This document shows, in pieces, positions 1 through 6,791 of a stretch of DNA of 11,844 bases; positions within the stretch are counted from its first letter, which is position 1; every line of letters begins with the position of its first letter. This DNA is from AC-37 sp035275105 (lineage in GTDB: Bacteria; Actinomycetota; Thermoleophilia; Solirubrobacterales; Thermoleophilaceae), in NCBI GenBank assembly GCA_035275105.1, contig DATENL010000370.1:1-11844 (forward strand). Reading direction: 5' to 3'. The position numbers were made by a program, and so were the translations under genes. Below the pieces are notes generated by a model. It was not told the DNA's origin. It did no database searches and saw only the letters and a list, made by a program, of their open reading frames with translations.

Positions 1-59
1 ATCGGGCGGCCCGGTCCGCCCCGCCGCCGGAGCCCACCGCCCGCCGCGACCCGAGGTGA
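1..59 (+). CDS. Probable 3' end of an upstream gene (partial)
   Basis: Reading from base 3, a frame stays open for 18 codons and stops at TGA 57-59. That stop overlaps the GTG of ndk at 56 in a GTGA arrangement, the same coupling seen twice more in this window (mreC/mreD and the Trypco1/CHAT pair). The visible residues are Arg, Pro and Ala rich and carry no recognisable motif, so the gene cannot be identified. By analogy with related actinobacterial gene orders, folC (folylpolyglutamate synthase) could lie here, but that is inference only. A stretch this short could also be non-coding. Confidence 0.35.
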   Translation, partial: RAARSAPPPEPTARRDPR

Positions 60-466
60 GCGTGGACCGCACACTGATCCTGATCAAGCCGGACGCCTAT
101 GCGCGCGGGCTGACCGGCGAGATCCTCGCGCGCTTCGAGCGCAAGGGGCTGCTGATCGTCGCGATGAGGCTCATGACCGTCGACCAGGCGCTCGCGGAGC
201 AGCACTACGCCGAGCACAGCGAACGGCCGTTCTTCGGCGATCTGGTGGAGTTCATCACCGGTGGCCCGCTCGTGGCGCTGGTGCTCGAGGGCCACGAGGC
301 GGTCACGGCGGCGCGGCAGATCATCGGCGCCACCAATCCGCTCGAGGCGGCGCCGGGCTCGATCCGCGGCGCCTTCGGGCTCGAGGTGCAGACGAACCTC
401 GTGCACGGCTCGGACTCGCCGGAGTCCGCCAAGCGCGAGATCGGGCTGTTCTTCCCCGAGTTGTAG
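56..466 (+). CDS. ndk: Nucleoside diphosphate kinase
   Basis: Transfers the gamma-phosphate of a nucleoside triphosphate (usually ATP) to any NDP or dNDP through a phospho-histidine, balancing cytosolic nucleotide pools. The 136 residues match the usual length (about 135-150). Diagnostic features are the N-terminal TLILIKPDA with Lys11, NP near residues 95-96, PGSIRGAFG, and the active-site NLVHGSDS with catalytic His117, followed by SAKREI and a C-terminal FF. The family's usual RGDF/RADF reads RGAF here, so an Asp is replaced by Ala. Two starts compete. GTG 56 gives MSVDRTL. GTG 62, six bases on, gives MDRTL and has a better Shine-Dalgarno (GAGGTGA at 53-59). The frame is open to the window edge, so no stop settles the choice. 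The stop shares one base with the maf start, which implies translational coupling. Confidence 0.95.
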   Translation: MSVDRTLILIKPDAYARGLTGEILARFERKGLLIVAMRLMTVDQALAEQHYAEHSERPFFGDLVEFITGGPLVALVLEGHEAVTAARQIIGATNPLEAAPGSIRGAFGLEVQTNLVHGSDSPESAKREIGLFFPEL

Positions 467-1011
467 TGCTGACGCTCGCCTCCAGGTCCCCTCAGCGGCG
501 GGCGATCCTGGAGCAGCTCGGCGTGGACTTCACCGTCGTGCCGGCCGACGTCGAGGAGGACACGCAGGGAGAGCCGGAGCGCCTGGTGGTCGAGAACGCG
601 CTGCGAAAGGCGCGGGCTGTCGAGGGCGAGCGGGTGCTCGGCGTGGACACCGACGTGGTGCTGGACGGGCACGTGTTCGGAAAGCCCGCCGACGAGGACG
701 ACGCGGCGCGCCTGCTGCGCCGCCTGTCGGGACGCACGCACGAGGTGTGGAGCGGGATCGCGCTTCGCGCGGATGGCGAGGAGCGGACCGGGAGCGCGGT
801 CACGCGGGTGCGCTTCCGCGGGCTGGGGGAGCCCGACCTCCGCTGGTACCTGAGGAGCGGCGAGTGGCGCGACCGCGCGGGCGGCTACGCGATCCAGGGT
901 CGCGGCGCGGCGCTGGTCGAGGCGATCGACGGCGACTTCTGGAACGTGGTCGGCCTGCCGCTGCCCGAGCTCCTGCGACTGGCGCCGGATCTGGCGCGCG
1001 AACCCGCCTGA
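466..1011 (+). CDS. maf: Maf-family nucleotide pyrophosphatase (septum formation inhibitor Maf)
   Basis: Maf proteins hydrolyse the alpha-beta phosphate bond of nucleoside triphosphates, including modified or non-canonical ones, to monophosphate plus pyrophosphate. They were first named for inhibiting septation when overproduced. The N terminus LTLASRSPQRR is the family's S-x-S-P-R-R substrate and phosphate loop. GVDTDVVLDG carries the metal-binding/catalytic Asp61, and it is followed by GKPAD, LSGRTHEVWSG and, late in the protein, AGGYAIQGRGA with a C-terminal FWNVVGLPL. All of these are standard Maf landmarks. At 181 residues it is slightly shorter than typical (about 190-200) but looks complete. 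The GTG start overlaps the ndk TAG by one base, so both nucleotide-pool enzymes are probably made from one message. Placement just before mreB is common in bacteria and fits a loose link between Maf and cell-shape genes. Confidence 0.92.
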   Translation: MLTLASRSPQRRAILEQLGVDFTVVPADVEEDTQGEPERLVVENALRKARAVEGERVLGVDTDVVLDGHVFGKPADEDDAARLLRRLSGRTHEVWSGIALRADGEERTGSAVTRVRFRGLGEPDLRWYLRSGEWRDRAGGYAIQGRGAALVEAIDGDFWNVVGLPLPELLRLAPDLAREPA

Positions 1012-1052
1012 TGCGCGACTTGCAACCCACACGGAGGCCAGATGCGGGCTCG

Positions 1053-1058
1053 TATACT
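1053..1058 (+). promoter_or_regulatory. Candidate -10 element (TATACT) upstream of mreB
   Basis: This is the only AT-rich hexamer in the 131-base gap between maf and mreB, and it matches five of six bases of TATAAT. No convincing -35 is seen at 16-18 bases spacing: the bases near 1029-1035 read ACACGGA. TTGCAA at 1020-1025 is too far away (27 bases). If it is used, transcription would begin near 1065 and give an mreB leader of about 78 bases. The rest of the gap is GC-rich and shows nothing else recognisable. Confidence 0.35.
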
Positions 1059-1142
1059 TCGCCGTTCGCGGCCCGGCGCCCGACGTGTACCCGAGCCGGT
1101 TCGCCAGGGGGGCACGCCAGCACCGGCTAGCCAACTCTTCTC

Positions 1143-2189
<1,047 letters not shown>

Positions 2190-2198
2190 CGCTGACGC

Positions 2199-3092
2199 GT
2201 GTACGACAGGAAGGTCATCCGTCGTCGCAGGGCGGTGCTCGCCGCACTGGTCGTGCTGTCGGTCATCCTGCTCACCGGCTACTTCGGCGAGGCGAGCGGC
2301 GGCCTCCTGCACGGGATCTCGCGCGGCGCGCAGCAGGTGCTGAAGCCGATCGAGAAGGGCGCGAGCACGGCCGCCAAGCCGTTCCGTGACCTGTTCAACT
2401 TCTTCGGCGACGCGTTCGACGCAAAGAGCGAGAACAAGGAGCTGAAGAGGGACCTCGCGCGGGCTCGACGGCAGCTCGCGCTCGCGCAGACGGCCGTCCG
2501 CGACAACGAGCAGCTACGGGCGCTGACGAACCTGCCGCAGCGGCCGGGCTTCCCGCAGGGCACCGACCCGGTCACCGCGCGCGTGATCGCGCGCTCGCCC
2601 ACCGACTGGTACTCGACGATCCAGGTGGACAAGGGTCGCGGCGACGGCATCCGCGAGGACCAGCCCGTCATCACGGGCGACGGGCTCGTGGGCAAGGTGT
2701 CGTCGGTCACCTCGGGCGCGGCGACGATCACGCTGATCACCGACGGCTCGGTCGCGGTCTCCTCCGAGGTGATGCCGGTGGGGGCGAACGGCACGCTGCG
2801 CCCGGCGGTCGGCGACCCGAACGACCTCCAGCTCGACTTCGTCCGCAAGGGCCGTCTGATCCGCAAGGGCCAGGTCGTCGTCACGTCCGGGTTCCGCTCG
2901 GGCCGGCTCGAGTCGCTCTACCCGCGCGGGGTGCCGATCGGCAGGGTCAAGTCGGTCAGCCCCAACGAGATCGAGACCTACCAGCGCGTGCACGTGCAGC
3001 CGTACGCGGACTTCCATCGGATCGACTACGTGCAGATCCTCACGGCGCGGCCCGCGGGGACCCAGCAGGCGAGCCTGGTGCCGGAGCAGTGA
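2199..3092 (+). CDS. mreC: Rod shape-determining protein MreC
   Basis: Bitopic membrane protein that links cytoplasmic MreB to extracytoplasmic PBP2 and activates RodA-PBP2. The architecture is classic. A basic N-terminal run (R8-R11) is followed by one transmembrane helix at about 12-28, then a juxtamembrane linker. A coiled coil lies at about 76-109, rich in E/K/R/L heptads. A C-terminal beta domain follows, with SPTDWYSTIQVDKG (133-146), DGLVGKV (161-167) and YPRGVPIG (241-248), all strongly conserved in MreC. The length of 297 residues is typical. Translation begins at GTG 2199, nine bases after the mreB stop. The last four bases overlap the mreD start (GTGA), so mreC and mreD are likely coupled. 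Confidence 0.96.
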   Translation: MYDRKVIRRRRAVLAALVVLSVILLTGYFGEASGGLLHGISRGAQQVLKPIEKGASTAAKPFRDLFNFFGDAFDAKSENKELKRDLARARRQLALAQTAVRDNEQLRALTNLPQRPGFPQGTDPVTARVIARSPTDWYSTIQVDKGRGDGIREDQPVITGDGLVGKVSSVTSGAATITLITDGSVAVSSEVMPVGANGTLRPAVGDPNDLQLDFVRKGRLIRKGQVVVTSGFRSGRLESLYPRGVPIGRVKSVSPNEIETYQRVHVQPYADFHRIDYVQILTARPAGTQQASLVPEQ

Positions 3093-3664
3093 CGCTCTCC
3101 GCGAGCAGCGTGATCCGCGTCGGGCTCCTGGTGCTGCTCGGCGTGGTGCTCCAGATCTCCGGCTTCGCGCAGGTCGAGGTGCTCGGCGCGTCGCCCGACG
3201 TGACGCCGCTCGTCGTCGCGGCCGTCGCGCTCTGGGGCGGGAGCGTCCCGGGCGCGATCACGGGCTTCTCCGTCGGCCTGCTGCTCGACCTGGCGACGGG
3301 GCAGAACGTCGGTGCGTCGTCGCTCGTGCTGTCGTCCGTCGGATACGCGGTGGGGCGCTTCGGCGAGCTCCGCGACCCCGCGCACGGGCTGATAGCGATC
3401 CCCGTCGGCGTGGCGGCCACCGCCGGGTACCTGGTGGCCTTCGCGGTGGTCAGCTTCATGCTCGAGCTGGAGGCGTCGGTGAGCGCGCTGGTACTGCGCA
3501 ACGCGCTGGTCACGATCGTCCTCAACCTGCTGATCGCGGTGCCCGTGTTCGGCCTGGTGAGGCGCGTGGTCCGACCGGTCCTCCTGACCCAGCCCGGTGC
3601 CCGCCGCCGGCGCGCGGAGACCAGCGCGACCGGCCCGCTCGGCCTCCGCGGGCTCGAGGTCTAG
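3089..3664 (+). CDS. mreD: Rod shape-determining protein MreD
   Basis: Integral membrane partner of MreC in the elongasome. The 191 residues are mostly hydrophobic, with about five predicted membrane segments. The signature GF-x2-GLL-x-D-x3-G-x3-G pattern is at 59-75 (GFSVGLLLDLATGQNVG), preceded by SPDVTPLVV. After the last helix comes a short basic tail (RRRR near 172-175), expected in the cytosol. The gene starts at GTG 3089, overlapping the mreC stop, and ends 25 bases before mrdA. MreD diverges quickly in sequence, so much of the assignment rests on topology, the glycine motif and position between mreC and mrdA. Together these are decisive. Confidence 0.93.
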   Translation: MTLSASSVIRVGLLVLLGVVLQISGFAQVEVLGASPDVTPLVVAAVALWGGSVPGAITGFSVGLLLDLATGQNVGASSLVLSSVGYAVGRFGELRDPAHGLIAIPVGVAATAGYLVAFAVVSFMLELEASVSALVLRNALVTIVLNLLIAVPVFGLVRRVVRPVLLTQPGARRRRAETSATGPLGLRGLEV

Positions 3665-3689
3665 CATGCGCCCAGGCAACGGATAGCCC

Positions 3690-5573
3690 GTGTACCTAGA
3701 CCGCGAATCGCGACATCCGATCACCCCGCAGCTCGCGGTGCGCGTCGCGATCGTCGGCGGCGTCGCGCTGGTGCTGTTCGCCGTCGTCTTCTTCCGGCTC
3801 TGGTACCTCCAGGTGCTGTCCGGCGACAACTACAAGGCGGAGGCGAACAACAACCGCGTGCGCGAGATCACCGTGCAGGCGCCGCGCGGGCGGATCCTCG
3901 ACCGCAACGGGCGCGTGCTGGTGGACAACCGCTACGGGCTCGCCGTCACGATCAGCCCGGACAAGCTGCCGGAGAATCCGCACGCGCAGGCACGCATCTA
4001 CCGCCGGCTGGCGCCGCTCCTGGACATGAGCGGCCGCGAGATCCGCCACACGGTCAACAAGCAGCTCGCCGCCGTGCCGTTCTCGCCCGCGATCGTCAAG
4101 AGCGACGTCCCGCAGGCCACCTACAGCTACATCCTCGAGAACCAGGACCGCTTCCCGGCCGTCGACGTGGAGCAGCTCGCCCTGCGCAAGTACCCGTACC
4201 GCACGGTCGGGGCCCACCTGTTCGGCACGGTCGGCGAGGTGAACGCGAAGCAGCTCAAGCAGGACCGCTATCGCGGCGTCAAGCAGGGCGACCGCGTGGG
4301 CCAGTCGGGCGTGGAGTACTCATACGACCGCTACCTGCGCGGCAAGGACGGCGCGCGGCGCGTGTCGGTGGACGCGCTCGGCAACGCGCGCCAGGAGCTG
4401 AACGAGCGCGTGCCGATCCCGGGCCGCCAGCTGCGCCTGGGCGTGGACTTCGACGTCCAGAAGGTCGGCCAGGAGGCGATAGCCGGCGACGAGGGCGCGT
4501 TCGTCGTGATGGACGTGAAGACGGGCGAGGTCCGCGCGATGGGCAGCAACCCGTCGTTCGACCCGAACATCTTCGCCAAGATCATCAAGGAGTCGGACTA
4601 CAAGCGGCTGTCAAATCCGCTGAACGGCGCGCCGCTCACCAACCGCGCGACGCAGGGCCTCTATCCCACCGGCTCGACCTTCAAGCTCGTCACCGCCACG
4701 GCCGCGCTCGAGGGCGGGCTCATCTCGCCGGACACCGTCCAGTACGACGGCGGCAACCTGAAGGTCGGCGGCATCACGTTCTGGAACGCCGGCCACGTGA
4801 GCAACGGCGCGCTCGCGCTGCGGCGCGCGCTCCAGGTCTCGAGCGACGTCTTCTTCTACCGGCTCGGTCTCGAGGCGAACGGCGCCGGCGACGGCCATCT
4901 GATCCAGCGCTGGGCGCACCGCCTGGGGCTCGGCCGGAAGACGGGGATCGACCTCCCGGGCGAGCTCGCCGGGGTCGTGCCGAGCCCGGAGTGGCGCAAC
5001 CGCAAGTACAAGCGCCACGACCCGTTCTTCGACCGCCCGTGGTCGGTCGGCGACAACATCAACCTGTCGGTCGGCCAGGGCGACGTGCAGGTCAACCCGC
5101 TGCAGATGGCCGTCGCCTACGCGGCCATCGCGAACGGCGGCTACGTCGTGCGGCCGCACCTGGGCCAGCGTGTGGAGGACTCGGAGGGCCGCGTGATCCA
5201 GGAGCTCCGGACGCCGCCGCGGCGCAAGCTGCCGATCGACGCGAGCTATCGCTCGGCCATCCTCGAGGGGCTGCGCCTGGCCGCCGCGTCGCCGGGCGGC
5301 ACCTCGTACCCCGTCTTCAAGGACTTCAAGATCCCAATCGCCGGCAAGACGGGCACCGCCCAGAAGGGCGCCGGCCGCGCCGACCAGTCGTGGTACCTCG
5401 CGCTGGCCCCGTACCCGAACCCGCGCTACGTGGTCGTCTCGACCGCCGAGCACGGTGGCTTCGGCGCGGAGACCGCCGCGCCCCAGGTGCGCCGGATCCT
5501 GTCGGTGCTGTTCGGCATCAGGGACCACGGCCCCACCAAGGGCTCGACCGCCGGCGTCAACCCGTATGGATAG
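3690..5573 (+). CDS. mrdA: Penicillin-binding protein 2, elongasome DD-transpeptidase
   Basis: Monofunctional class B PBP that cross-links new glycan strands made by RodA during lateral growth; the target of amdinocillin-type beta-lactams in other species. It has a short cytoplasmic N terminus and a transmembrane anchor at about 17-37. The PBP-dimer/pedestal domain begins at the conserved APRGRILDRNGRVL (64-77). The transpeptidase domain occupies about 265-600. Catalytic Ser329 lies in STFK (PTGSTFKL), the second motif is S384-S385-D386 (SSDVFFY, with Asp in the third place as in many PBP2 proteins), and the third is K553-T554-G555 (GKTGTAQ). The length of 627 residues is normal. The GTG start has only a weak GGA six bases upstream. 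The gene sits 25 bases after mreD and nine before rodA, the standard PBP2-SEDS pairing. Confidence 0.96.
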   Translation: MYLDRESRHPITPQLAVRVAIVGGVALVLFAVVFFRLWYLQVLSGDNYKAEANNNRVREITVQAPRGRILDRNGRVLVDNRYGLAVTISPDKLPENPHAQARIYRRLAPLLDMSGREIRHTVNKQLAAVPFSPAIVKSDVPQATYSYILENQDRFPAVDVEQLALRKYPYRTVGAHLFGTVGEVNAKQLKQDRYRGVKQGDRVGQSGVEYSYDRYLRGKDGARRVSVDALGNARQELNERVPIPGRQLRLGVDFDVQKVGQEAIAGDEGAFVVMDVKTGEVRAMGSNPSFDPNIFAKIIKESDYKRLSNPLNGAPLTNRATQGLYPTGSTFKLVTATAALEGGLISPDTVQYDGGNLKVGGITFWNAGHVSNGALALRRALQVSSDVFFYRLGLEANGAGDGHLIQRWAHRLGLGRKTGIDLPGELAGVVPSPEWRNRKYKRHDPFFDRPWSVGDNINLSVGQGDVQVNPLQMAVAYAAIANGGYVVRPHLGQRVEDSEGRVIQELRTPPRRKLPIDASYRSAILEGLRLAAASPGGTSYPVFKDFKIPIAGKTGTAQKGAGRADQSWYLALAPYPNPRYVVVSTAEHGGFGAETAAPQVRRILSVLFGIRDHGPTKGSTAGVNPYG

Positions 5574-5582
5574 GTTGCAGGG

Positions 5583-6782
5583 ATGAACGCGGCGCTCGGC
5601 TCGCAGGTCAAGTCCTTCGAGGACTACAAGCCGCGCTTCGGCATGTGGTGGCTCCAGCTGGACCCGCTCCTGCTGCTCGCGACGCTCGGCCTGATCGGCG
5701 TCGGCTCGTACGTCGTGGGCACGGCCACGCGCGACGACATCCCCGGCGTGCCCGACTACTACCTCACGCGCCAGATCGTGTACGGGATCGTCGGCCTGCT
5801 CCTGATGCTGGTCCTGTCGCGCTTCGACTACTCGCGCCTGCGCGAGCTCAAGCTCGGCATATACGGCGCGATGATCGGTCTGATCCTGCTCACGCTCGCG
5901 CTGGGCACCGCCACGCGCGGGTCGAAGCGCTGGATCGACCTGCCGTTCTTCAAGCTTCAGTCGTCCGAGCTCGGGAAGGTGCTGCTGATCGTGGCGCTGT
6001 CCGGGTTCGTGGTCGACCGGATGCGGCGACTCCACGACAAGGAGACCACCAGTCGCATCCTGCTCCTGGCGATCCTGCCGGCCATGCTCGTCGTGATCCA
6101 GCCGGACCTCGGCTCGGGCATGGTCTACATGGCGATCGCCTGTGCAGTGCTGTTCGTCGCGGGCACCAAGTGGACCCACTTCCTGGTCATCGGGTCGGTC
6201 ACCGCGGCGATAGTGATGACCGTGCTCGTCGCCGCGCCCGCGGTGGGCGTGCACCCGCTCAAGCAGTACCAGGTCGACCGCCTCACGGCGTTCGTCAACC
6301 CGACCGACGACCCGCGCCGCCAGGGCTACCAGCTCAGGCAGTCGCAGGTGGCGATCGGCTCGGGTCAGAAGACCGGTCGCGGTCCCGACAACGCGACCCA
6401 GACAAAGCTCGACTTCCTCCCCGAGCACCACACCGACTTCGTGTTCAGCGTGGTGGGCGAGGAGTTTGGATTCGTGGGGGCGGCCTTCGTACTGTCCCTG
6501 TATGCGCTCCTGATATGGCGAGCGCTCCGAATATTGACCATGGCGAAGAACCTCTACGGGGCACTGATAGCCGGCGGAGTCGCCGCGATGCTCATGTTCC
6601 AGATCTTCGTCAACGTCGGCATGACCATCGGGATCATGCCCATCACCGGAGTCCCGTTACCGCTGTTCAGCTACGGCGGCTCCTCGGTAATCGTCACCTT
6701 CCTCGCGGTCGGCCTGTTGCAGTCGGTCCACGTGCAAGCGCGCATGTCGGCCCTGGCCAAGCGCCGCGAGCTAGTCGCATGA
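5583..6782 (+). CDS. rodA: Peptidoglycan glycosyltransferase RodA (SEDS family)
   Basis: Polytopic membrane enzyme that polymerises lipid II into glycan strands and works as a complex with PBP2. The 399 residues contain about ten hydrophobic segments. SEDS motifs are present in order: KRWID near 118-122, QPDLGSG, FVNPTDDPRRQGYQ, QSQVAIGSG, and LPEHHTDFVFSVVGEE, with the essential Asp285 corresponding to the catalytic Asp of other RodA proteins. The C-terminal PLPLFSYGGSSV is also diagnostic. ATG 5583 follows the mrdA stop by nine bases. The last 105 or so codons use clearly more A/T-ending codons (TTT, ATA, CGA, GTA and a TTA at 6657-6659) than the rest. This may reflect regulatory sequence for the next gene or a different origin of this end. 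Confidence 0.96.
   Translation: MNAALGSQVKSFEDYKPRFGMWWLQLDPLLLLATLGLIGVGSYVVGTATRDDIPGVPDYYLTRQIVYGIVGLLLMLVLSRFDYSRLRELKLGIYGAMIGLILLTLALGTATRGSKRWIDLPFFKLQSSELGKVLLIVALSGFVVDRMRRLHDKETTSRILLLAILPAMLVVIQPDLGSGMVYMAIACAVLFVAGTKWTHFLVIGSVTAAIVMTVLVAAPAVGVHPLKQYQVDRLTAFVNPTDDPRRQGYQLRQSQVAIGSGQKTGRGPDNATQTKLDFLPEHHTDFVFSVVGEEFGFVGAAFVLSLYALLIWRALRILTMAKNLYGALIAGGVAAMLMFQIFVNVGMTIGIMPITGVPLPLFSYGGSSVIVTFLAVGLLQSVHVQARMSALAKRRELVA
6466..6495 (+). promoter_or_regulatory. Candidate internal promoter in rodA, reading toward the RNase E/G gene
   Basis: TTGGAT (6466-6471) and TACTGT (6490-6495) are 18 bases apart and resemble sigma70 -35 and -10 boxes. They lie where rodA codon use becomes unusually AT-rich. 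Use of this site would give the RNase gene its own message with a leader of roughly 290 bases running through rodA coding sequence. This is plausible because RNase E/G genes elsewhere are self-regulated through long leaders, but it is only a motif match. Confidence 0.25.
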
Positions 6783-6787
6783 GAGGA
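6782..6787 (+). promoter_or_regulatory. Ribosome binding site that supports the TTG start of the RNase E/G gene
   Basis: AGAGGA sits four bases before TTG 6792-6794 and overlaps the rodA stop. It is one of the better Shine-Dalgarno sequences in the window. It favours TTG 6792 over the in-frame GTG at 6804. The resulting N terminus MRKQVLVTVD also matches the usual beginning of RNase G-type proteins. Confidence 0.7.
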
Positions 6788-6791
6788 ACTT

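Noticed and set aside
1020..1058. TTGCAA plus TATACT as a complete mreB promoter
   Set aside because: The spacing between the two boxes is 27 bases, far outside the 16-19 range, so only the -10 was kept.
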